Assembly (NCBI GenBank): GCA_020746105.1
Contig: CM036617.1
Coordinates: forward strand, 172,946,412 to 173,010,411
DNA from: Trogon surrucura
Lineage: Eukaryota > Chordata > Aves > Trogoniformes > Trogonidae
DNA length: 64,000 nucleotides
Reading direction: 5' to 3'
Shown here: positions 35,438 to 48,900 of the stretch, one piece after another
How positions within the stretch are numbered: position 1 is the stretch's first letter
Layout: the number at the start of each line of letters is the position of its first letter
The notes under the pieces: model-generated
Databases searched by the model: none
Told to the model about the DNA's origin: nothing
Seen by the model: only the letters and a program-made list of their open reading frames with translations
Translations under genes and position numbers: made by a program

Positions 35438-38248
35438 CGCAGATATATACAGTATGCAGTCAAGGGCTCCATCACGTTTACTCTATAGAAAGAGATGAAA
35501 ATATTGCAGGGATTCGATTGAGACAGCTTTAACAGTTCTGACATTATAAATATCCTCAGTCCTAGAAAAACAGCACATTCAAAAATAAGGCCAAAGAGAC
35601 TATATAGGGAGCCACATGTGCTACTCGTGATATGGCCAATTACTGTACTGAGGTGAGAAAGCTGAGGAGAATTTGATTAGGTGAACTGTCCTCATGATGG
35701 TTCTGATCTAGGGAGAGACCTGACAATTTTGATTTAAGTTGGTAAAACATAACATGCTAACTGAAACAATAAAATGACCAGATGAAACACAATAGCACAG
35801 GAATGGCTTAATCTTTCCAAAAGGTTTAGTTAATTCAAAAGGTAACTAAGACTCAAGCGTCCCTTGGGAGCCAACACAGTAACACTCCATTTCATTCCAT
35901 GCACTATGACTGAGACAAGATCTAAGGAGGTCATGAACAGCATAATAGGAAAGATCTTATTCTAAACCTCAGCTGCTGGTGGAAATAAAACTCACTCTTC
36001 TTTGGAGGAATGTTAAAAAGTAGGTTAGAGGTTTGTTTGCGATGACGGCTTTTTGTTTGTTTTACCTGATTTCTAGTAATACTGCCTTGCTCTGTGTTGT
36101 AATAGCATGGACCATGCTTTCTTTCCATGGTGACTTGAATTCAGCAACATTGTCCAGTTCAGAGCAGTTTTATGAATAGGTTTGGTGAAGTGCATCTTCC
36201 GTTTCTATGCATTAAAAAAGATTAATCTACTGAGTATATAGATATAGGAATTACACCAGTCTGGGGAGGACCAGCATCACTCTATGAAGATGCAGGGAAC
36301 AGAAGGAACATGGGTGGCTGGCAGAGCAACAAGTCCTGTATCATTGCTGCTATCATGACTAATACGCTGCAGCACAACACTAGCCAAATTCACAGCAGGT
36401 CCATCACTATAAAGCGGTCTTAGGTGTACATATTAATGGCCAAGTAAACGAGAACTAAGGCCCGTATTTTCTGACATTCAGATCAGAATCTTTTTTTCCT
36501 TCTGTACAGCTAACTGTAAGGAGTTCTTTTAAAGTTAATGATGTAAATGAGGGGTAAAAATGCCTCAAAAATACACCTTTTTGCAGCTACAGATTTCAAA
36601 ACCATCCAAAAAAAACTCACTGTAAACTGAACTGCAGCATTTGGAATACCAGCTAAAGAAACATATGACAGAGTAAAGCAGACCAAGTACTTTGCTTCAT
36701 AGTCTATGTAACACAGGCATGAGATTTGAAAAGCTAACAGCAGCAAGGTAACAGCCAAGCTGGATCTGCAACAGCCATGGTGCTACCTATCCCTGTGCCC
36801 ACAGGGACACCAGAGCCACAAAAAATGCGGAAGCAACTTAACTTACAATGGAGCATGAGAACTACATTACCTGGATGGGGATACTTGCTCCTTCTACTTC
36901 TCACCTTCGCTTGCCATCTGTACTTGAATTTGCTGGAAGCAAGATGGTCTCAGGAGGATATTATCTGCCTTCAGTCCCAAACTGGTTGCTGCTGGCTGCA
37001 CTATACTATGTGTGTACTAACCCCTATCTACCCCAGCGCAGGGATCTCCTTGCTCCATTACAAGATGTACATTTGTCTTAATTATCCCTTAGCTTGCACC
37101 ATCTCTTTAATGCCAATGAAGCTACGCTCACAAACTCATTAAGTGCTGGATACTATGGCTATGAAAGAATAAATAATCTCAAAGCTGCAATTAGGTCTAA
37201 AGATGCTTTCCTGTCCAAGGTGAAGTCTCAGGGTTGCATACACACCTCTGAGTGTTGAGAAACAACACCACGGTTGAGAGGAGATACCTTTCAAATGTCA
37301 TTGTAAGTGTCAAGTGCTGACAAATCAGAAATCCACACAATTATAATGTAAATATTTTATCACTGGCAGAAGACAACATGCATCCTGGCAAACATTAGTG
37401 TGCTGTAAAAATAATCCCTTCAGATAAGTCCCCTACATGCCCCTAGTGCCTACCTACTTTAATAGAGTATTTTGGAGTGCCACAGGCTCTCTCTGCACCC
37501 AGCCGAACCCAGGCTGCTGATGCACAATATTCAATGTACCTATTTTTCTGAAATAAAATCTTCTAATCATCATCATCATTATCATTGTACTTAGTCTCTG
37601 CCTACTCCACAAGGAGATCATTCCTCTTTCCCTGTGGGACAGAGATTGGTTTTCTTTTTTTTTTTTTCCCCCTCCTTCCAGGGACTGAACAAACAAACTC
37701 ACTCAAATGATGCGGACTACTATTTTCCCAGAGAAAGTCTATCATAACTATTCTTTCTTTTCTGGAGAGCACCCAGTTGTCCTCTATGTTGTCCTCTCCT
37801 TACCCTACCCTCTTTTACAAACATTTTGCCAACTGTTTGGCCTCCATGCATTTCCCTGTAAGGCTCTCCAAGGACAAAAGGATGGCAGCTACTTGAGCAT
37901 AAAGGTAGTTTAGCTCTATATGCAAGGGCAAAAATGGAGATGGAAATGAGATCAGCAAAAGCACTGCAGCTCTGTTTCCCTAATGAAGCAGAACTCTCAC
38001 ACCGAGCTGGGCTTACATACTGTAATCAAGTACACTTCTTACAATGCTGGGGTTATGGAGAGCCCTGTGTAGAGTAAGGTAATTATCAGCTGCCACAGCT
38101 CAGAAGGGCTCCATTCCCCTCTTCGTTTTTCTCAGTTGTCAGATTATAAGCAGAAATAAAATGAAAAATAAAAACCTACAAAAAAACCCTGTCTTTTTGG
38201 AAGTGGAGGCAGGAAAAAGACATGTTCGATACATGTGTATCACTCCCA

Positions 38249-38301
38249 CAAAAAACCCAAACAAACAAACAAAACAAAAAAAAAACCCAAACAAACAAAA
38301 A
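38249..38301 (+). repeat. CAAA-rich low-complexity tract
   Basis: Degenerate (CAAA)n/(A)n sequence of about 53 bp. No gene context. Confidence 0.8.
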
Positions 38302-38678
38302 CAGTGAGGGAGAGGAGGGGGCCAGAAGATGCAGTATTGTTAATGTTGTTACTCTGGTCACCTTTGTGAAACATGTTTTTGCCGGAATAAGCTAAACCTA
38401 TGTCTCAGTCCCAATTTTGAAGGAATTGTGGAAGTTACTTCATAAGTGATCGATAGTGTTGAGTAACTTCAAGTGCTTTGAGAAGGATTTTCCCAGTAAT
38501 GAAAGGCAGGGACTGATGAACAGCCTAGAGGAGAATGAAGATGATGGGTAGATAAAGTGAGGCAGAGTTAGATAAAACCAGGGACCCCCAGATGGCATTG
38601 TGCATTTTGCTGTTTACTTCACCAAGATTTTATCTTGCTCTTTAGGAAATTTGTGTTTCCATTGATTCTGTTAAGAAT

Positions 38679-38823
38679 CCTCCCTCCTTCCCTCCCTCCC
38701 TCCCTCCCTCCCTCCCTCCCTCCCTCCCTTCCTTCCTTCCTTCCTTCCTTCCTTCCTTCCTTCCTTCCTTCCTTCCTTCCTTCCTTCCTTCCTTCTTTCT
38801 TTCCTTTCCCTCCTTTTCTCCCT
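38679..38823 (+). repeat. Two-phase polypyrimidine microsatellite (CCCT)n then (CCTT)n
   Basis: A 145-bp all-pyrimidine tract (plus strand). A first part up to 38728 is CCCT-type, with ten CCC runs separated by single T at 38690-38728. The second part is 16 perfect TTCC units (38729-38792), followed by a degenerate TTTC/CCT tail. The minus strand is therefore a pure purine tract with ten GGG runs and single-base loops. Frames across it (Lys-Glu-Gly-Arg repeats or Pro-Ser-Phe repeats) are artefacts of the repeat. Confidence 0.97.
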
Positions 38824-39450
38824 AGAAGGAAATGGGAATCACGGCTACTCACTTAAAAGCTCTGACTTCCTCGTAGGGAATGAACATTATTACAGACACA
38901 GGGGTGTTGTGCCAATGGCATATAGATAGTGATGGCAATACGGAGTTATTTTCTTCTCTTCAAATGTGCAGAAAGTACTCTGTGAAGAGTTTGTTTGAAA
39001 ACTTCTGTGAAGCTGCAGTGCCTGAGACAAAGTAATGCTTTGATATCTGTATGCACAGAACTTTGCAGGCACCGCATGCCATAAAACCTAGGCAGGCAAC
39101 ACATACAAACAAAAGGAAATGTCAGTGAGAAGCACATCAGAAAATTACACTGAGCAAATTGTTCTAGAATAATGAGACACACTCTGTCCAAAAAAGCACC
39201 AGAGAGCTTGATCAAAAAGAATTTAACTTTTATTTAAGAGCATAAGCAGATGTGAAAGAAAGAAAGAGAAGCACTATGCAAACTGTTCTCAAGATGTGAC
39301 CTGTGGCAAAACAAAAGGTTCATTCCAAATCACACAGTGTGTGATGTATACAACAAAACTCTTCAGCTGAACTGTCTCAAAAAAGCAGACCATGAAGTCA
39401 TGCACAATGAGAGAAAAAAATAGATCTTACAGGAGTCTGAGGGAGAATTT
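38824..39450. other. Unique DNA between microsatellite and CR1
   Basis: No gene or repeat recognised apart from a short GAAA-rich patch near 39255-39270. Confidence 0.5.
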
Positions 39451-39974
39451 CAGAACCACAGAATGATTGCTGGTGGTGTGACCAGCCGGGGATCATTTAC
39501 TCTAACCCTTCTGCTCAAAGCAAGGTCAGCTACTGCAGACCGCTCAGGGCTGTGTCCAGTTAGGTTTTGAAAACCTTCAAGGATGGATATTCCACAACCT
39601 GTCCGAGTAAACTGATCCAGAGTTCAATCATACCTACAGTAAAAAAAGTCTTTTCTTATGTTTAGGTGATTTGTACTCACTGCCTCTTTTCCATTCACTG
39701 AACATCACTGAGAAGAGTCTCACTCTGTCTTCTTTATCCCCATCCATCAGGTATTTGTAAAAACTTATAGGATCCCCCTGAGATTTGCCTGCTCCAGGAA
39801 GAACAGTCTTAATGCTCTTAGCCTTTCCTCATACAAGAGATGGTCCAATCCCCTAAACATCTTTGTGGGCCTTTCCTGGACTCAGTCCAATATGTCCTCT
39901 TGTACTGAGGAGGCCATAAATGGGCCCAGCACCCCAACTGTGTCTCACCAGGACTGAGTGGGGCAGGGAGCAGT
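39451..39974 (-). mobile_element. Old CR1 LINE 3' fragment, minus strand
   Basis: The plus strand reads the complement of about 520 bp of CR1 3' sequence. It starts CAGAACCACAGAATGATTG and runs through the 'CCCTTCTGCTCAAAGCAAGG' block, the 'AAAACCTTCAAGGATGGA' block, 'GCCTTTCCTGGACTCAGTCC' and on to 'CACCAGGACTGAGTGGGGC'. It is diverged, with the reading frame broken by stops and indels and no intact terminal repeats. Its text differs from the other copies, which indicates another, older CR1 subfamily. No target duplication seen. Confidence 0.88.
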
Positions 39975-42900
39975 CAGTGTACTGACTCCAGGGAAAGAAA
40001 TCACTGTCAAAACATATGAGAACTTGATAATGGGGATAAACTAAAAAATACCTGATGACAGAGTGCTACAAAAGCCAAATTTCCCCAGAGACACTGGCTC
40101 TAGGTTGTGTCTATAGAATTTCAATAGTATGTCAGCGAACCCAAGAGAAGAACTCGCGAACCTTGTGTTTGTACTTTAGGAACTCAACAAAAAATGAACA
40201 GCCTCTGAACTTTGTGAATGTGATTGGCTCAAAAATCTGGTAAAGGATCATGAAGTTATTGCAAAGTCAAGATTTTTCTACTTCTAATCAGGTAAAAATT
40301 GTCATTGAGCAACTCTTTTAGGGCAAATTGTCAGCCCGAATGGACATGTGTGCACACATAGAAAATATGTGAAAGCACACAAAAAATGAAGCTTCTGCAT
40401 GAGCTTCTTAGTGACCTTGAAAGAATGTTCTCGATAAATATTTTGCCTGATAAGAGCAATGCTTATTTCATATTTGGCAAGGCGGGGAGGGTAAGTGAGA
40501 TTTTCACTCGACTGAACCGTGATACATTTAATGGTCAGGGAACTTCTCTCACAAACACACCAGCGCGTCTCTCCACAACCATTCCTATCAGAGGATAAAC
40601 ACAAGTTGTGACTTGAGAGTATTGCAAAATGTTAACAAAATATATAATTGGATCCATGTGGAAGTTCAGTTCCCTCCATTAAAAAAGGACTCATTAGCAA
40701 TGGTCCAAATGCTAAGACATAAATTTTTGTATCTGAAAACTGAGAAAAACTGGAGGGACTAGAGGAGAACTGAGGTCATTTACCTCAGGCCTTCTCTTTT
40801 AAGAGGCTAGCTGGAGTTCTGCAATTACACTGGAGTTCTGTATTACGATTATTACCCTATAATGCATGCATTTACAGTCCCAAACTTTGACATACGTTCT
40901 TAGGACATCTGCATGCTCCTGACCTCCCATGCACTTTCAAAGTAGTCTAATTCTGTAGTTTTTTCTTAGAAACTTCCTTTCCCTGCCAATTAATGTAGCT
41001 CAGGTTTTGCTTTGAAAAAGAATGTTTTAATGCTTTATGAAAAAAATGCCTGGAGAATCTAAACCTCTTGCCAGGAAAGAGAATTTGGTGATGAGTGGAG
41101 GAAATGAGCAGAGGTCTGTGCGTACAGGATGCTGGAGGCTGTAGGAAGGAATCCTGCAGGGAACAGTTTCACCCCACTTTGGTTTGCAAGTCAAATACAG
41201 CTCCAGATCTGAATCATAATTAGACTCCTGCTGAACGTTCAACTCTTGGTTTCTGAATTGAGTAATGAAAGCAACCAAGTATGAATAATTTTGTCTCAAC
41301 ACATCCTTCATCAAAAGCACCACCAGACAGCCAGAAATATTGAGGACCCAAAAATTAAAGTGGCCTAAAATAAATATCCTCAGAACTTGACCTATCCTAT
41401 CCAGGCAGGTAGTAGCAAGGCCATATCACTCTTTAATTTCTTTGATCTTCTTGGAAGACTTTATTCTCCACATGTATGTATTCCTCAGGAAAACAACTGG
41501 TATTCTAATTTACAGGAAAAAAATATGGCGGAAGTCCAACAATATGAATTTAAATCCCGGTATCCGCCAAAAAGTGGCTTGGTAAACATTCAATCTTTTT
41601 TTCCAAGAAGCTATTCTATATAATTCAACAGTTCCTACAAATGAGACAAGGCAACAAGAAAAATCAGACTTAACAGTGAGCGGAGAGAAGCCCAGACTAG
41701 AAAACTTTGTATTGAGGGTCTGGGTTGGTAAAAGGAGCTAGCAGTAGCCCAGGAGAATGGCAGAAGACAGTGAAAAAGTGAGAGGCAAGAAGAAGACAGT
41801 AAAAAGGTGAGAGGCAAGGAGACAGGTGAACATTTGGGGGGGGCAGTTGGATACCTAAGAACCACAAGGCAAAGGAGAAAAAACTCTGACAAGGATAAAG
41901 AGTAGGGAAGGTATGAGAAGGCAAAAGATTGAAGGATGAGAAGTACAGAAAGGAAGAGGGAAAAGCAGTGGCAGTGGCACCTAGATATGGAAAGGTGGGG
42001 AATCACTTATATGCATAATGTGGAGAAAAATGTTGTATTGATTTTCAAGCCCTAGAGATTAGAAAATAGTAATAATATCAGCTAAAATATAACTCTCCTA
42101 AACCTCTCCTAAATCTCTAAACTGGGAGAAACCCAAAAAGGTGAGCACACTGTTAATTGAATGGACAATTGCAGTAGCAGTGATATTGAAAGTGAATACC
42201 AGTTCTGCAAAATGTAACAAGTGGTTGTTCAGAGAACCTGGGGAATGTTTCTGAAATTAAAGGTAAATGCACTTAACATTTCTTCCTGACGAATCATTAA
42301 TTCCATCCAATAGGACCTCAAATAACTCATTTCTTTCTTTTTAGTATTGTAGTTCCTCATAACAGCCAGGGGGATGCATTATTTGCATGGACATGTAGGT
42401 TATGATGTTGAAGCATATGGAATCACGGCTTTGTGGGTTGGGAGAAGTGGTATTTTGCTATGATAATAACACCATTTCTGCATAACTAGCCACTGACCTT
42501 TGTTCTTCTGGTCGGTAAATAGACCATCTTTGTAACACAAGTAAAGCTGAGGGATTTGAAAATGTCAAAACAGCAGAGCAACAAAGAGCCCTTGGCCCAT
42601 ATAAATATTTACATTTGAAACATCCATTTGCAGAACTGAATATTTCAGCTGTTGAGGGCAGCCTGAATCTCATTACATCAGCTCTGCTGGCCTATTGGTG
42701 CTCTTGCTTTGAACGCAGACAAGAGCAGCTCTTTTATTGTGTGATATGCACATTCCAAGCACCCAGCACACTTACGAAGTGGGTTGTATTTCAGCAATGC
42801 CATGTCTCTGCTCTTCAATTTTTATGATAGCATCCAGACTGCACAGCTGTGTAGCTTTCTAATATTGAATACAGATCTCTCACAAGACAGCTGTCTTGGA

Positions 42901-45900
42901 TTTTTTTTTTTATTAGCAAGGGGGAAAAAAAAACTTTCTAAAACCAGCCTCAGCAACATGTTGCCTAGTGGAAAACCCATTTTAATTCACTAATTATTCT
43001 GATCTGGAGCCGCGGTGAGTAAAATACTGTCCAATACTTTCAATTCAGGAAGATTAGCACATGCAGCTCTTCGTCTAGATGCAGCCAGCTCAGCCCTCCC
43101 TTGAGCCAGTCTTTCTCATGATCAACACATGGAGAGGAGCCTCGGTGTACAGACCTGGTCATCCATCCTGCCAGAGATCCTTCTACCCCTGTGCCCTTGT
43201 GGGGCAGCCGATCTTTGTGATAAGACTAGAGAAGAAGAGGAAAGGAAGAAAATGAAGGTATGTCTTCTCCCTTTTGACCTTACCTTGCAAAGGAAATCCA
43301 TTCAAAAGTCATCCCACAGCTCCTATCAGGGAATGTCAGTAGAAATGGACTGCAGGGACATCTGCTCGGTCAGTAGTCTTTGCAGCCACAGCTCCAATTA
43401 CTGCCTGCCTCCCAGGAGAAAGCCTGGGGACAATAGGCCATAGGTGTAACTCTGGGGCAAAAGGGGTCTCCAGTGGAGCTATCCTGGCCTGCCCCATAGT
43501 CATTGTCACCCTTGCCCTTTCCACTGGAGGCAGCCTGTCCCGGGAAGTAAAGCACGAGAAGCCCAGGAGAAGAGCAGATGTCTCCATTACGGATGTTTAC
43601 TCAGTAGAGATCGATCCAAACTGTCATGTTTCGTGTAATACAGTGTGGTCATTCTATAGTTCTTCCAACTTCAGTATGTATTTTGCATTTTATACTCACG
43701 ACTACAGGTATATCTACTGTTCCAACTCGTTTGGAAGTGTTTTGAATAGGCTGCTCTGTTACTTCTATAGATCTCAATATGCCAAATAAATGGCTGACAT
43801 GCTGCTGTGGGCCCCTTTTTAGTACCTGCCTGTCTGTTTCCATACACTTGCTAAATATCTTCACTGTGTTGCCTTCACTTCAGGAACGGCTCTAAATCAG
43901 GCATTACTGACTTGAGTAACTTGATTCCTCAAAAGTCCTGCACTTTCACTTCTTCCTAGTAGATTTAATTCAATTCTTCCAGAATATCCTGGTTAAAGTT
44001 TCCCAGTCTTCAGACTTATATTCCAGTTTAGTTTTATTTTGTCTTACTTTCCAGCATTTCTATGACAAGTAAATTCTACTGCTTCTATTAATATTTTATA
44101 AACCAACTAGCAGATGCAAAATGAATCAAAATCAAGTTTAATGAGTCTATAAATGGTAAATTGACAATGTATGTAAAAGTTGGCCTAAGAGTGATATCTC
44201 CATCTTTTTTCTAAAGATCGTTATAACCAGCACTATCACTGAACAGATCTTAAGGGAAATCTGTGATAACATAATGATCCTCAGAGACTTGTGGCTGTGA
44301 CGATGTGCCAGAACATGGAGTACATTTACGATGAAAGCATCATCCTGGCTCTGTGCACGTAGCTATTAATGCTTTGCAAGTATGTTTGCCTGGGATGTAA
44401 TGGATTACAAATAAGGGCCTGTAGTGTGCTTTGGCTTTTTCCAGGTTCTGTGAAAACACTCTCTTCAACTAAGCTGATTTCTTCTTTTTATCATAGATTC
44501 TTTCCTCACCACTACATAACTGAAAGGAAACATACACTCTCAGACAGAAAAACACAGTGATCAGGATTGAAAAGCAATCTGCAACTCACTCTATTCACCA
44601 ATAAATGACATTCATAACAAGGTTTACCACTGTTTCCAAGTACTTTTCTATTAATCCATTACTTTATTGTCTAGGTTTAAAGTATGTGGTTATATAATGG
44701 AAAATCCTTCCAAATCAAAGTTCGAGCATACCTAGTTGCCTTTATTGCAGCAATTAAAGTAACTTTTATTACTTATACCAAGTGCATAGTGTGAGATCTG
44801 AAGAAGAGCTGGCAATAATAAAAAACTTACAGGGGACCGTTGGTAAATGTTATAAATAATTCTTAGCCAAATAAAGAAGCAAGCACCTAAGCACACACAT
44901 ACACCAGCACACACGGGGCTACTTATGTACTTTAACACAAAGGACAATTTTGCCATTCAAAGGCAAATGTTTATGTATTTATGAGCAACTATTTGAAAGC
45001 TGTGTGTCGTGTCTGTAAAACATAACCGCTGCTTGCAGTTAACACATTTTGTGAAGCCAGAGCATGGAGGTGTATACACCCATTTACATGCCCTTTTACA
45101 GTTCTTCATGTGGAGACCAAGCACAAACCAAGGTAGAATTGCAGGTTCTAACGTGCATCATAGTCACAATCACAGTTTCATGATGCAGAAGCCACAGCTT
45201 TTAGAGCTCATTACCATTAATAGCCTGGGTTATGTTATTCTTGACCTTTCTCTGTGAGGGGGTGTTCAGGACACAGGGAGCTTTTTGTCTTACCCCCTCA
45301 GATGCTTTCTCTGCGCAGACTGGGACTTCCTCATATCAATGAATCAGGAGTCCTGCTATCCTTCTAGTTTTCAGGTGGGGAACCACAATGAGTGTTCTGT
45401 CTTCCAGCTTTCCTATCAGCCCACAGAAGGCTACAACAACAGCATCTCAAAGCATCTGCTTCCTCACAAAGGAGGTAGTCGTGGAGGAAATGGGCCTTTT
45501 GAGACACCACCTGAAGAATGGTACCTGCAGTGTCCCCAGCAGAAAGCTAGATTCAAGACATCACTTACCTTGCTCTTTGTCTCCTGTCAAGGCACTGAAA
45601 GACACGTTCAAGCCAGCTACAACAGGATATCCCCATGTATTGTCTGGAACCTTCCTATCACAAGGACTGACCCAACCTCGCTCTGATTAGCCTGAGAGAT
45701 CCGGTGTCACATGTGTACATGAAAAGCATCTAGGTGCTTATTAAATATGCATTCCCCTTCCTACTAACATTGTTCCATCAATATTTTAATGCCATGTTGC
45801 CTTTTAGATTGTGTTCCTACTGTAACATGAGGTCCCTGCTGGGGCAGTCGGACACCACAGAAATGGATGTATTTATGGTGGACATTTGTTTCAATAAGAA

Positions 45901-48900
45901 GAGTTGTCACCAGTGGTGATTTTATGCTGAAAAATGTTTACAGTTATTTCATCAGGAAATACCTTCTCTATTCCCTTCTACTAATTAAGCCAATGGGACA
46001 GCATGAAGTTGTTACCGAGTAGAAATGAACATATTCAAGCAGAGAAAGATTATTTATTTCCAAAGGCAGTTAAACTGTGATCAAGATCAATAGATTAAAC
46101 TTAATCCAGTGTAAATGAACTGAGTTTATTGGCATATATGAGAAGTAAATTTCTTCATTTACTAATTCTGAAGTGAAATTCATGTCTACGTGAATTTCGT
46201 CTGTGGGTTTTATTTCCTGTTTTTTGACAATCCCTTTCTCATTTTGTTTTGTGTTTTTCCTCTCCTCTGGTTATAGACTAATCATTGCCAAGTCTCAGTC
46301 ATTTGGTTGAAAAACAATAGTTGGCAGTCGCTGTGCTAAACAGCCCATTTTGTTATCTTTGCCACAATCCTTGGTGTTCTCAGTTATTGCACTTGATAGG
46401 CATCATTAAGGTTTCCATGTTCTTAGTCACTTTCCTGATCTTTCATGTTTCTCTGCTCAGGAAGCAGCTTTTCCTGGAAACACTCAAAGAGAATAAAACT
46501 TGATTACAAGCAACACCTTGGGGTAATGTCATCTAAGATACAAATCCCACACTATTTTTTTTTACTTTTTTTTAAACTGATGACTCCAACTATGAATGTG
46601 AAACGCCCGATTATGCTACTTATATTCACACCAAGTTATTCCACACAAGTCTACAGAACTTGTTATGAGAGAAACATTGTTCAGAGTGAGGAATTTTTAG
46701 ATAGAGAAGTCTAAGAGTTTGTAGCACACCGTATTATCATGAGCTAGGATGTATTCATAGAGCATTAGACTCATGGGCATAGACCTGCCCATGTCAAACA
46801 TTGCAAGGTTACTCTATGCCATCCACAAAAAATCGGTAAATGTACTGTGGCTGTCTGAAGGCTCTCAGACAACTTTAACGCTCTGTTTGAGGGGTGGATG
46901 TGTGGCCACCACATAGGGAAGGAGACCTTCCCATTTGCAAGATGAAAGTTCTCTTTCTCGTTGCTGTCAAGAAAGTCTCTGGCATCTCTTGTGCAAAACA
47001 AGAGAGAGCAGTATCAGAGGGAGCAGGAGACGGATGTGGGTGCAATGGCGCCCACAATCATGTGCAGGCAACCAGGGTCCAAGCATGTACTGGGTCCGAT
47101 GTGCCCATTGCTTCATCCTGGTGTCTAGATTCTAACTTTGAAACTGGAGATTTGCTGAATGAGCTCAAACCTGAACTGCTTAAAGCACACGAACCAAGCT
47201 ACCCTCCCTTTTCTGGGAAAGCACTAAGGAAAAGGAGAGTCAAGTCCCCCAGAAAAAAGTTTGGGGTCACAGGAAAGAAGATTCAGATTCACATCATTTA
47301 GGCAAATACCCTTTCTTCAAAAAGTGCTACAGGTTTTTAATATCAAAACAGAAAAGACAGATCTTATATTGGTTTGTGTTGTTTCATCTCAAAACTTTGC
47401 ACACAGTAAACTGGACCTAGCGTAGCAAATGCTAAGGATTCAACCTGAAGTTAATTTGCAATCCTAACATAAGCAATCTATTCCCCAGAAAAGAAAGAAT
47501 CAAGACTTCAGGGTCTTTTTGATGATGCAAATAGAATATTGCAATTTGAAAAGAGAGATTCCAGACAGCTGAGGTTAATTCTTACCTCATATATTTTTAA
47601 TATGAATTTACAGGTCTCAGGAGTGTCTTACAGAAATGACAAGTATATGGGCAAAACTTTCATCTTTTCTACAAAGCCAAGAAAATAGGCCATTTTTAGT
47701 TAGTAATGCAATATTGAGATATAAACATTTTCATTTCTATTGCAGTTTATATCTCAAACAACAGCAGGATGCCAAGCACTGTATTAACATGCACCATAAA
47801 ACAAGTATACATTTCCTATCCTCCTCTATTGCCACATATTCAAAAAACCTTTCATATGGCCTGTAAATTCTTTGGGCCCAGTTTTCTTAGGAGATGTCAT
47901 TTGAGGAAGAGTGAGGGAAAATCCATGCCATAATTTTTGAATTGGGCAAGACTGTCAAACAAAAAAAAAAAAAAAATCATAAAAAATCTCCAGGGTGACA
48001 GAGTAACACCGTATCTTTCTCCTCTAAGGCACAGATTCCTCCAGAAATGACATAGCTGTGAAACTAAAAGCTCAGCACAGACACAGTTCCTGGACACCTC
48101 CTGCGTATGCATATATATAGCACACACGCAGTTAGGGACATACTTATGGGTAGCGCTGCATAAGTAGCAGAGTCACCATCAGCTGAACCAGTAATTTCAG
48201 AGAAGGTGAAATACTGTTCCACAAGGATAGTATTTTAAAGGGAACGTACAGACTTTCTGTTCGCCTTTTCACTGAAAGAAGCCCGTCTGGGTGGCTCAAC
48301 AGAATGGGGATGCGATTTGTGTTTCACCAAAAAGAGAAGGGTGAATGACGTGGCTGTGGAAAACTGTAATTCTACAGGCTGCAAAATATTCCCTCAGCTC
48401 CTCACTGGTTAAGCCTCTTCTTGATATAAGTGTAAATCATCATCTTTTTGTTGGAGGGGGGGTGGGAGAAGAGAGAACTTGCACTCAGATTTCTCCTTGA
48501 GAATCTGCCAGTGCATTTGCTGTTTGGAAATGACTAAAATAAGCCTCTGCACATATGTCCTTAAAAACACTTTGACTGCATTCCCCTGTAATTATTAAGC
48601 TTCTTCAGAGTCTGTAAGCCAGTGAGAAAGGGATTAGAGGGGTTACTTTGTGCCTCTGTGCCCATAAAAATCCCTCGGCTACTGCAGCACACTGCTTGGA
48701 GCGTCCTGAAAGCTTTCGTATAATCCCTGCCTCCCAGCCACTGCCACCACTGCATTCCCTTTATTTAGATACATTCAAATTTCATGCTGTAATCCAAAGC
48801 ACTCCAACACAAAAACAAGATCCACATTATAAATCACATTTTAAAACCAACCTGCCAGTTAGAGTGAAGCAGCAAGGCAACTGCATGATGAAGCTACCCT

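Larger units (their letters stand above)
28049..38678. other. Unique DNA, 10.6 kb, no gene assigned
   Basis: No transposon or host exon recognised with confidence. Contents: a GC-richer patch at 32.23-32.73 kb with overlapping open frames on both strands and a minus-strand TATAAATAG at about 32370-32378; an 18-A run at 34438-34455; a long unexplained open frame at 34817-35437; a 17-bp duplication at 35404-35437; two overlapping ATG-started frames at 36777-37142 and 36848-37081; and a CAAA-rich tract at about 38249-38301. The rest shows nothing notable. Confidence 0.5.

Noticed and set aside
38619-38856. Open frames on both strands coding for Lys-Glu-Gly-Arg or Leu-Pro-Pro-Ser repeats
   Set aside because: They are translations of the CCCT/CCTT microsatellite, which has few stop codons in any frame.
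42950-43025. Candidate exon ending at the donor-like CGGTGAGTAAA
   Set aside because: No convincing acceptor, open frame or protein similarity accompanies it. Such donor strings occur by chance in 64 kb.
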